From CAZEAC01 sp964510065 (GTDB lineage Bacteria > Bdellovibrionota_C > UBA2361 > CAIXSY01): DNA of 18,655 nucleotides. The position numbers and the translations under genes are program-made. The stretch spans positions 1 to 18,655 of the forward strand of contig CAZEAC010000094.1 of the NCBI GenBank assembly GCA_964510065.1, written 5' to 3'. Numbering within the stretch: position 1 is the first letter of the stretch; every line of letters starts with the position of its first letter. Under the pieces are notes generated by a model. That model was not told where the DNA came from. It saw only the letters and a list, made by a program, of their open reading frames with translations, and ran no database searches. Of this stretch, positions 12,542 through 18,655 are shown one piece after another.

Positions 12542-13105
12542 ATGAGTAATTACATAAAGAGTGGCCATCGGCTGATGAGTTTCGAACGTCTGGTAATCTT
12601 CGCTTTTTTGCTTATCGCGCTATTCCTTGGGGCCGATCTGTCGGACGACCTGGGTCACGGCGCGGATCTGACGCATGTCCTGTTTGAAGGATTGGCATTA
12701 CTTGTCAGCGCGCTGATGTTGGGCGGATACTTTCGAAAGATAGTGTCTCGACTGTTAGATAGGCAAAAGTCAATCACGGTGAGTTTAAGTGTCATGACAC
12801 AGGATCGTGACCTTTGGAGGAAGAAGGCTGCTCAGTATCTATCGGGATTAGGGCAGGCTATCGATGAACAATTCCAGCTGTGGGGCCTTAGTGATTCCGA
12901 GAAGGAGATCGGCCTACTAGTACTCAAGGGATTTTCGCATAAGGAGATCGCTCACATGAGGGGAACAAGCGAAAGAACTGTTCGCCAACAGGCGGCGTCG
13001 GTGTACGCGAAGGCAGGTGTCGAGAATAAGAACCAACTCTCGGCGTACTTCCTTGAAGATCTTATGCTTCCCAAGAGCGATGACCTCTCGCGAGCAAATC
13101 AATGA
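12542..13105 (+). CDS. Membrane-anchored LuxR-type transcriptional regulator
   Basis: A 187-residue protein in three parts. Two membrane helices (about 15-31 and 43-62) are joined by a short acidic, His-containing loop (DLSDDLGHGADLTH). A charged helical linker of about 50 residues follows. The C-terminal LuxR/GerE helix-turn-helix at 115-172 has LSDSEKEIGLLVLKGFSHKE, then IAHMRGTSERTVRQQAASVYAKAGVENKNQL. There is no receiver, PAS or autoinducer-binding domain, so any signal must come through the membrane part or by release of the HTH. No clear Shine-Dalgarno precedes the ATG, and the second Met (residue 12) is a possible start. The VIT transporter follows 57 bases later and is a plausible target, but no operator was identified. 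Confidence 0.85.
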   Translation: MSNYIKSGHRLMSFERLVIFAFLLIALFLGADLSDDLGHGADLTHVLFEGLALLVSALMLGGYFRKIVSRLLDRQKSITVSLSVMTQDRDLWRKKAAQYLSGLGQAIDEQFQLWGLSDSEKEIGLLVLKGFSHKEIAHMRGTSERTVRQQAASVYAKAGVENKNQLSAYFLEDLMLPKSDDLSRANQ

Positions 13106-13162
13106 GGGCATGGGAGAAGCTGATGATTCGACGTTTGAAAGAAGCAGTTTGGAATTAATTAT

Positions 13163-13858
13163 ATGCGAAATGTTCACCTTGAAGGGCATCGCGGGCACAG
13201 AATAGGGTGGCTGCGTGCCGCCGTTCTTGGCGCGAATGATGGTGTAGTATCGGTATCTAGTCTCGTTGTTGGTGTTGCTGCTGGTGGCGCCTCGCAAAGT
13301 ACCATTCTTCTTACCGGAGTTGCTGGCTTAGCGGCAGGGGCGCTTTCAATGGCAGCGGGGGAGTATATCTCTGTGCAGTCACAGGCGGACACCGAAAATG
13401 CCGATCTGCTTAGAGAGACGAAAGAGCTTGCCGAAGAGCCTGAAAAGGAGCTTGAAGAGCTTAAATTAATCTATATGAAGCGAGGGCTCGATGAAGCACT
13501 CGCGCAACAGGTGGCTGTTAAGCTTACGGCGGGAGATGCATTGGCGGCACACGCCCGAGATGAGCTTGGGATAACAGACGAGCTAAGGGCGCGACCTATA
13601 CAGGCCGCACTTGCCTCGGCGGCGGCCTTCGCCGTCGGCGCCATTATTCCTATTCTTGCGGCGATTGCGGTAAGTGCTGATTTGGTAGGGGTTGTGACAA
13701 CTGCGGCGACTCTTGTAACTCTCACCGTTCTTGGAGCGCTTGCTGCATTTACCGGGGGAGCCTCGGTCATGAGAGGTGCACTGCGGGTAACATTTTGGGG
13801 AGCGCTTGCTATGGGAATTACCGCACTGGTCGGAAAACTGATTGGGACTACATTGTAG
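13163..13858 (+). CDS. VIT/CCC1-family Fe2+/Mn2+ transporter
   Basis: A 231-residue membrane protein of the vacuolar iron transporter family. The first helix carries LRAAVLGANDGVVSVSSLVVGVAAGG (residues 17-42 approximately), whose G-A-N-D-G-x-V-S is the family signature. The second helix is followed by AAGEYISVQSQAD. A charged cytosolic region (about 74-145) rich in Glu, with EEPEKELEELKLIYMKRGL, corresponds to the metal-binding H1-H3 helices. Three hydrophobic segments complete the C-terminus. Such proteins export cytosolic iron or manganese, or move it into compartments, by proton antiport. GGAA lies about eight bases before the ATG. Neighbours are the membrane LuxR regulator upstream and a C45 acyltransferase 26 bases downstream. 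Confidence 0.88.
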   Translation: MRNVHLEGHRGHRIGWLRAAVLGANDGVVSVSSLVVGVAAGGASQSTILLTGVAGLAAGALSMAAGEYISVQSQADTENADLLRETKELAEEPEKELEELKLIYMKRGLDEALAQQVAVKLTAGDALAAHARDELGITDELRARPIQAALASAAAFAVGAIIPILAAIAVSADLVGVVTTAATLVTLTVLGALAAFTGGASVMRGALRVTFWGALAMGITALVGKLIGTTL

Positions 13859-13884
13859 TCTGCAAAAGCAAAAGAGTATCACCT

Positions 13885-14904
13885 ATGGCAAGTGTATATA
13901 CCTTTCGCGGGACTTCACTCCAGTGCGGGATTGCGTACGCCGAAAGGTATCAACGTGAAATGGCCGGCTTCTTTTCGCAGGAGTTTGGTACGTATTCGTA
14001 TTCTAAACAATTCGTGCGCGCTTGCCTGAGGGTGATGAAGAGCGAAGCGCCGCATGCTGCCATGTTTATCCGCGGCGCGGCGGATCGATCGCTCTTGTCG
14101 GTTGAGGAGCACGCACTGCTCTTGCTGCAGGAAGAGGAGCTTTACCATCGAAAGTTACGGAGCAAGAAACCTCACTGTAGCGTCGTAGGAGTGCTGGCGC
14201 GCACGCGGAAGTCTTGCAGCGCTATCGTCGGACAAAATTGGGATTGGAACACTTCGTATTATCCCTGGTCTTCGATAAATCGATTTGCAATTAAGGGTGC
14301 GCCAAAGATCGTAGCGCTTTCGTATCCCGGGCTACCAGTCTGCGCAGGCATGAACTCGTCAGGCTTGTCGCTCTTGTGGACTGGATCGGGGTATTATCCA
14401 GCGCTGAATCCGAAAGTCGGAGTGCCGACCTATGCACTCGTCCTTGAAACGCTCTTAAAGAGAGATGTAACAGGTGCGATTCAGTATCTTAAGCGAGTTC
14501 ATAACGCTGGAGCATTTATCTTTTTTCTTGGCGATGGCCGTGGGAAGCTCGCCGTCGTCGAAGCCGTTCCCGGAAAAGTATTTGTGACATATAGCGACTA
14601 CGCACACCGCGCCAATGTGTTTGAATCTCCGGAGGCAATTGCGGCGGCTAATCAGAATCTTCCTCAAGCTTCTAAGTGTCACAGCATAAAGAGAAGTCGG
14701 ATCTTCGCTCGTACATCTTTGCGAGTGCGCCAAAAGCAGAATCTCGAAAGCGTTAAGAAAATTATTAGCCAGCCGAACATTTTAATCGAAAAGTCATTCA
14801 GCCATGCGACATTACTGCAGCTGATTGCAGATAGTAGACGCCGCGAGCTGCACCTTCGATCGTGGAGGCAGAAAGACTCGGCGTGGGTTACGGTGACTGC
14901 GTAG
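13885..14904 (+). CDS. C45-family (acyl-CoA:6-aminopenicillanate acyltransferase-like) Ntn hydrolase
   Basis: From the ATG at 13885 the product is 339 residues; an ATG at 13795 would overlap the VIT gene by 64 bases and add a sequence unlike the family. The N-terminal FRGTSLQCGIAYAERYQREM matches the usual start of C45 proteins. Cys98 (KKPHCSVVG) lies 19 residues before GQNWDW's Gln (117-121), the spacing expected for the autocatalytic nucleophile that becomes the new N-terminus. Later family features are APKIVALSYPGLPVCAGMNSSGLSL and AGAFIFFLGDGRGKLAVVE. The family cleaves or transfers amide-linked acyl groups; the substrate cannot be told from the sequence. It shows no secretion signal. It runs convergently into sdhB with a 17-base gap and no clear terminator. 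Confidence 0.8.
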   Translation: MASVYTFRGTSLQCGIAYAERYQREMAGFFSQEFGTYSYSKQFVRACLRVMKSEAPHAAMFIRGAADRSLLSVEEHALLLLQEEELYHRKLRSKKPHCSVVGVLARTRKSCSAIVGQNWDWNTSYYPWSSINRFAIKGAPKIVALSYPGLPVCAGMNSSGLSLLWTGSGYYPALNPKVGVPTYALVLETLLKRDVTGAIQYLKRVHNAGAFIFFLGDGRGKLAVVEAVPGKVFVTYSDYAHRANVFESPEAIAAANQNLPQASKCHSIKRSRIFARTSLRVRQKQNLESVKKIISQPNILIEKSFSHATLLQLIADSRRRELHLRSWRQKDSAWVTVTA

Positions 14905-14921
14905 CGCGCCGGTGATGGCGG

Positions 14922-15698
14922 CTACTGCGCCTTCACCGCTCCGCGAAGGCTTCGCGCTTTTTGAATTGCGGCGGAGATAAAATCGCGATTGAGCTGGGCA
15001 ATGTACTTAATGCTAATACCCTTGGGGCAAGCTTCCTGGCACTCGCCATGATTTGTGCATGAACCGAACATCTCCTCGTCCATCTGCTTGACCATGTTCT
15101 TCACACGCTGGTGTCGTTCCGGCTGCCCCTGCGCGAGAAGTCCAAGATGCGCTATCTTTGCTGAGGTAAAGAGCATCGCCGAGCCATTTGGGCACGCCGC
15201 AACGCAGGCGCCACAACCGATACAGGCTGCCGCATCAAAAGCTTCTTCCGCATTTTCCTGACGGATCGGAGTGCCATTCGCTTCGGGAGCGGCCCCGGTG
15301 TTCACCGATATATAGCCGCCGGCCTGTTGAATTCGGTCAAGTGCACCACGGTCAACCACCAGGTCTCTTACTACAGGGAATGCTCCGGCGCGCCAGGGCT
15401 CGATATATATAGTGTCGCCATCTTTGAAGTTGCGCATATGTAGCTGACAAGCTGTGGTGAGCTTTTTCGGCCCGTGTGGTCTGCCGTTGATAGTCATTGA
15501 GCAACAGCCGCAAATTCCCTCGCGGCAATCATGCTCAAATGCCACCGGTTCCTGGCCATTTCGCACCAGACCGTCGTTTAGCTGATCAAGCATTTCCAAG
15601 AACGAGACATCGGAGCTCACCTCCTTCACTTCGTAGGTTTGAAATTCACCCTTACTTTGCGAGTCCTTCTGTCGCCAGATCTTTAGTTTCAAATTCAT
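14922..15698 (-). CDS. sdhB: Succinate dehydrogenase/fumarate reductase iron-sulfur subunit
   Basis: This 258-residue subunit carries electrons from SdhA's FAD to quinone through three clusters. The 2Fe-2S ligands are C58, C63, C66 (CREGICGCC) and C84. The 4Fe-4S motif CIGCGACVAACP spans residues 159-170. The 3Fe-4S site has C214, C220 and C224 (CTNHGECQEACPKG). The extended form, with a long linker after the ferredoxin domain, matches SdhB of Bacteroidetes/deltaproteobacterial type. It is the last gene of sdhCAB, 17 bases after sdhA. The 3' end faces the C45 gene. All cluster ligands are intact, so it should be functional. Confidence 0.95.
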   Translation of the reverse strand: MNLKLKIWRQKDSQSKGEFQTYEVKEVSSDVSFLEMLDQLNDGLVRNGQEPVAFEHDCREGICGCCSMTINGRPHGPKKLTTACQLHMRNFKDGDTIYIEPWRAGAFPVVRDLVVDRGALDRIQQAGGYISVNTGAAPEANGTPIRQENAEEAFDAAACIGCGACVAACPNGSAMLFTSAKIAHLGLLAQGQPERHQRVKNMVKQMDEEMFGSCTNHGECQEACPKGISIKYIAQLNRDFISAAIQKARSLRGAVKAQ

Positions 15699-15715
15699 CG
15701 CTCGTTTACCTAAAG

Positions 15716-17632
15716 CTATTTATAACTTCGCTGCACAAGAGAAACATTTTCGAACTTCAATGGCTCTTTTGTAAGTTCATGCGTGCCATTCGCACCCAGG
15801 CTCCATACCGCGGCGTGGCAGTAATTAGTGTCATCACGCTTAGCCTCGCCGTCGTCAGTCTGGTACTCCTCTCGGAAGTGGCCGCCGCATGACTCGTTTC
15901 GTTCGAGGGCATCCATGCACATAAGTTCGGCGAGATCGATGAAATCGGCGACACGCCCTGCGCGTTCAAGCTCCTGGTTTAGCTCGCTCGCTCCCCCGAC
16001 GAGCTTGGCATTGCCCCAAAATTCTTCACGAATCTTCGGAATCTTAGAGAGCGCCTCGCGAAGCCCGCTGGCCGTGCGGCCCATGCCGCACTTGTCCCAC
16101 ATCAGATGGCCTAGCTCACGATGGATCTGATCGACGGGCTTTGTACCCTTAAGGTTCAGAAGTTTCTTTATCTTTGAGGCGCTTTGCTCTTCCGACTGCT
16201 TGGCTTCGGCACAGTCCTCTTTAGTCGACCCCGCCTTTTGCGAAGCGAGGTAGTTACCAATAGTGTAGGGGATAACAAAATATCCGTCGGCGAGGCCTTG
16301 CATCAGCGCGCTCGCCCCGAGTCGGTTTGCGCCATGATCCGAGAAGTTAGCTTCACCAAGAGCAAACAGGCCAGGAATCGTAGTCATTAAGTTGTAGTCA
16401 ACCCAGAGCCCACCCATCGTGTAGTGTGGTGCCGGGTAAATTCGCATTGGTACTTCGTAAGGATTCTCGTCGGTAATGTTTTCATACATTTCGAAGAGAT
16501 TGCCGTAGCGTGCCTCGATGACCTTTTGTCCCAGCCGTTTGATAGCATCGCTAAAATCGAGATACACCCCCAACCCCATCGCTCCAACACCGTAGCCGGC
16601 GTCGCAACGCTCCTTCGCGGCACGCGAAGCGATATCTCGCGGAGAGAGATTTCCGAAGCTTGGGTAGCGTCTTTCAAGATAATAATCGCGCTCGGCTTCC
16701 GGAATCTGCTCTGGCGCGCGTTTGTCACCTTTTTGCTTGGGAACCCACACACGACCATCATTGCGCAGAGATTCACTCATTAGCGTGAGTTTTGACTGAT
16801 GTTCACCATGTACAGGAATACAGGTCGGGTGGATCTGAGTGTAGCAGGGGTTTCCGAATCCTGCCCCGTGTTTATAGGCGCGCCATGCTGCACTTGTGTT
16901 GCTGCCTTTCGCGTTTGTCGAAAGAAAAAACACATTGGCATAACCGCCAGTAGCGAGCACGACCGCGTCAGCAACATGGCTTGAGATCTTTCCGCTCCTT
17001 AGATGGCGCACGACAATGCCCTTGGCCTGACCACCGACCATAATGAGATCGAGCATCTCGGTTGAAGTATGCATCTCGACAGTTTTTGCATGAATCTGTC
17101 TATTAAGCGCGGCGTATGCCCCCAAGAGTAGCTGCTGACCTGTTTGACCACGCGCATAAAACGTGCGTTCGACCTGTGCGCCGCCAAAAGATCGATTTGC
17201 AAGTAAGCCGCCATACTCTCGCGCAAAGGGTACGCCCTGGGCCACGCACTGGTCGATAATTGCCGTGCTTAGCTCTGCTAAGCGGTATACGTTGGCTTCG
17301 CGCGCTCGAAAATCTCCACCTTTTACAGTGTCATAGAACAGCCGAAATACGCTATCACCGTCATTTCGATAGTTTTTAGCCGCATTGATGCCACCCTGTG
17401 CCGCGACACTATGTGCGCGCCTCGCACTATCGAGCGAACAGAAACATTTTACTCGGTAGCCAAGTTCGCCCAGGGACGCAGCGGCCGAGGCCCCGGCAAG
17501 TCCTGAGCCGACCACGATAATGGTGTACTTTCTCTTGTTCGCCGGATTAACCAGCTTAATATGTGCCTTGTGCGAGGACCACTTGTTCTCAATTGGACCT
17601 CCGGGAATGTTTGCTTCGAGTGCAAGCGCCAT
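15716..17632 (-). CDS. sdhA: Succinate dehydrogenase/fumarate reductase flavoprotein subunit
   Basis: A 638-residue catalytic subunit oxidising succinate to fumarate, or the reverse. The dinucleotide fold VVGSGLAGASAA is near residues 40-51. The His that binds FAD covalently is H74 in RRAHSVAAQGG. Substrate-site residues include HPT at 268-270, R337 in SPRDIASRAA and H403 in APHYTMGG. GLFALGEANFSDHGANRLGA closes the FAD site (421-440). The long version of the subunit with an N-terminal extension of about 35 residues before the first strand is common in the SdhCAB group lacking SdhD. AAAGAG precedes the ATG. The gene lies six bases after sdhC and 17 before sdhB in one operon. Confidence 0.95.
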   Translation of the reverse strand: MALALEANIPGGPIENKWSSHKAHIKLVNPANKRKYTIIVVGSGLAGASAAASLGELGYRVKCFCSLDSARRAHSVAAQGGINAAKNYRNDGDSVFRLFYDTVKGGDFRAREANVYRLAELSTAIIDQCVAQGVPFAREYGGLLANRSFGGAQVERTFYARGQTGQQLLLGAYAALNRQIHAKTVEMHTSTEMLDLIMVGGQAKGIVVRHLRSGKISSHVADAVVLATGGYANVFFLSTNAKGSNTSAAWRAYKHGAGFGNPCYTQIHPTCIPVHGEHQSKLTLMSESLRNDGRVWVPKQKGDKRAPEQIPEAERDYYLERRYPSFGNLSPRDIASRAAKERCDAGYGVGAMGLGVYLDFSDAIKRLGQKVIEARYGNLFEMYENITDENPYEVPMRIYPAPHYTMGGLWVDYNLMTTIPGLFALGEANFSDHGANRLGASALMQGLADGYFVIPYTIGNYLASQKAGSTKEDCAEAKQSEEQSASKIKKLLNLKGTKPVDQIHRELGHLMWDKCGMGRTASGLREALSKIPKIREEFWGNAKLVGGASELNQELERAGRVADFIDLAELMCMDALERNESCGGHFREEYQTDDGEAKRDDTNYCHAAVWSLGANGTHELTKEPLKFENVSLVQRSYK

Positions 17633-17638
17633 AGCTCT

Positions 17639-18373
17639 TTAACCCTTATGCTGCTGAGATTGCTGCACCACCGGCGCCGGAACCAGATGAAAGCTCGACG
17701 CAATTGGTACTGCACAAAATCCAATAAAAATTAATACTGAAACTGCCTTTGCCAGGAGACGTAGTCCACCGTTCCACGCTGGCGAATCGACTCCTAACGT
17801 TTGAAAGAGGCTCCAGGTTCCATGATACAAATGAAGCGCTAAGAAGATCATCGCAATTATATAAAACGCAGTGATCGGTACGCTTTGAAACCCCTGAAAC
17901 ACATTGGCGTACACCGCACCATGAACGAAGCCACGGTAATGCACTGAACCTAGAGTAAAGTGCAAGATGTGGTACACAACAAAACATAAGATGAAAAGTC
18001 CGCCGTATACCATGCTGCGCGAAGCTGGATTAGAGGAGCCGAACCACTGTCCATGCGATTTGACCGGTTTCGCCTTCTTGTTAAGCATAGAGAGCTGAAT
18101 TGCTGCACGAACATGCAGCACGAGGCAACAAAGGAGCACTGCACGAAATAACCAGAGAAATGTTTCGTGGCCCATAAGTTCGGCGCCAATCGCCCGCAAA
18201 AATTCAGCGTAGAGATCGAGTTTGTAGCGGCCAGACACCGGATCGATACCAGCGAACATCTTTAAATTTCCGGCCATGTGACCAAGCACGAAGAAGAGCA
18301 GTACCGCTCCCGTTCCGGCCATTACAATTTTCTTGCCGACAGTGGATGAATAAAATTCGCGAATCTGACTCAT
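17639..18373 (-). CDS. sdhC: Succinate dehydrogenase cytochrome b558 subunit (type B, di-heme)
   Basis: A 244-residue membrane anchor with five main helices (about 17-37, 68-90, 121-142, 163-185 and 204-226). It is larger than the enterobacterial SdhC and there is no separate SdhD, which defines the type B arrangement that binds two hemes b. Axial ligand candidates are the conserved histidines H32 in VLGHMAGN, H87 in LVLHVRAA, the YHILHF histidines in the third helix, and H177 or H179 in LALHLYHG in the fourth. The start MSQIREFYSSTVGKKIVMAG is typical. In type B enzymes heme position can make reaction direction depend on membrane potential. First gene of the operon, with a candidate promoter and palindrome upstream. 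Confidence 0.92.
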   Translation of the reverse strand: MSQIREFYSSTVGKKIVMAGTGAVLLFFVLGHMAGNLKMFAGIDPVSGRYKLDLYAEFLRAIGAELMGHETFLWLFRAVLLCCLVLHVRAAIQLSMLNKKAKPVKSHGQWFGSSNPASRSMVYGGLFILCFVVYHILHFTLGSVHYRGFVHGAVYANVFQGFQSVPITAFYIIAMIFLALHLYHGTWSLFQTLGVDSPAWNGGLRLLAKAVSVLIFIGFCAVPIASSFHLVPAPVVQQSQQHKG

Positions 18374-18404
18374 TTCGTTCTAATTGAAAATCTAAGCGAC
18401 AGTT

Positions 18405-18418
18405 GCGGGCTAGCCCGC
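18405..18418. promoter_or_regulatory. 14-bp palindrome in the sdhCAB leader
   Basis: GCGGGCTAGCCCGC is a perfect palindrome just downstream of the predicted sdh transcription start and about 30 bases before the sdhC ATG. It could be a repressor site or a short RNA stem; no regulator for it is seen in the window. Confidence 0.45.
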
Positions 18419-18433
18419 TGACCACTCACAAAG

Positions 18434-18460
18434 ATTATAACTGGATAGGTAATCATTCAA
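18434..18460 (-). promoter_or_regulatory. Candidate sdhCAB promoter
   Basis: On the minus strand a perfect -10 TATAAT (18439-18434) lies 15 bases after TTGAAT (18460-18455). The spacer is shorter than optimal, so the -35 assignment is uncertain. Transcription would start near 18427, leaving a leader of about 50 bases that contains the palindrome at 18405-18418. Confidence 0.45.
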
Positions 18461-18655
18461 CATCCAAAAGGAGTGTTTTATTATCCGAGAAGTGCCACCT
18501 TTTCTTGATTGCCACGCGCCAAGGTCCGCTTGAAAGGAGCTGAGCGGCGCTTGTGGATAACTTAAAGCGTGTTGTAAACTTTTCTCCGTCGCGAGAGACC
18601 CAAGTTGCATTAGAATGCGAGGCGGCCGCCGGAGCGAGCGCGGAGCAAGCCTATC
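18461..18655. other. Right-edge intergenic region
   Basis: No complete gene is seen. A single TGTGGATAA (18552-18560), the reverse complement of the consensus DnaA box, occurs alone without clustered copies, so it does not indicate an origin. The last 50 bases are GC-rich with GCGGCCGC, and a plus-strand ATG near 18615 could open a gene beyond the edge, which cannot be judged. Confidence 0.35.

Noticed and set aside
13174..13882. Several minus-strand open frames of 72-99 codons
   Set aside because: They are antisense shadows of the Ala/Gly-rich VIT gene, whose codon pattern removes stop codons on the other strand.
13795..13884. N-terminal extension of the C45 acyltransferase
   Set aside because: It would overlap the VIT gene by 64 bases and adds Cys/Arg-rich sequence absent from the family; the match begins at the ATG at 13885.
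18552..18560. Consensus DnaA box as evidence of a replication origin
   Set aside because: Only one 9-mer is present, with no cluster, AT-rich unwinding element or dnaA/dnaN genes nearby.

Overview
The window reads as a chromosomal accessory region of a Gram-negative-like bacterium that ends in a housekeeping respiratory operon. Base composition is moderate, genes are packed on both strands, and no rRNA, tRNA, CRISPR array, transposase or phage structural gene was recognised. The sdhC-sdhA-sdhB operon with one long cytochrome b subunit and no SdhD is the arrangement seen in Bdellovibrio/Myxococcus-type bacteria, Acidobacteria, Bacteroidetes and relatives. That suggests a 'deltaproteobacterial' or neighbouring lineage, but the sequence alone does not fix the taxon.

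Layout. 1-2874: no gene is recognised before 400. Then come a degenerate GIY-YIG-like ORF, a convergent DUF4013-type membrane protein, a small four-helix membrane protein, and a protein with the R/S/E signature of ADP-ribosyltransferases. 3021-4962: a GbsR/MarR-type regulator with a strong promoter and a perfect 10-bp-arm operator drives a TIGR01777 epimerase and a DCC (DUF393) thiol-redox protein. 5064-6730: an exported orphan protein, then an operon of an XRE regulator and a stand-alone Lon substrate-binding domain behind a perfect 15-bp-arm inverted repeat. 6792-8403: a tightly overlapping arsR-arsM-arsC arsenic operon on the minus strand with an operator directly against the arsR start.

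8550-10130: a 181-bp hairpin-like MITE with TA target duplication, two tiny Cys-rich membrane proteins (CPPC and CPLC), a MarR regulator with a C-terminal cysteine cluster, and a divergent thioredoxin-fold protein; near-identical 15-bp palindromes lie on both sides of the divergent promoter. 10267-12092: nnrS and a DUF2231-like membrane protein. 12093-12541: a gene-free patchwork of hairpins and inverted repeats. 12542-14904: a membrane-anchored LuxR-type regulator, a VIT/CCC1 Fe/Mn transporter and a C45-family acyltransferase. 14922-18373: sdhB, sdhA and sdhC on the minus strand, with a palindrome in the leader.

Together the accessory genes point to handling of arsenic, thiol/metal stress, nitric-oxide-type stress and iron or manganese, with several small locally regulated units rather than one large island. 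The least familiar units are the XRE plus Lon-N pair, the Cys-MarR/thioredoxin/CPxC cluster and the orphan ADP-ribosyltransferase-like protein.
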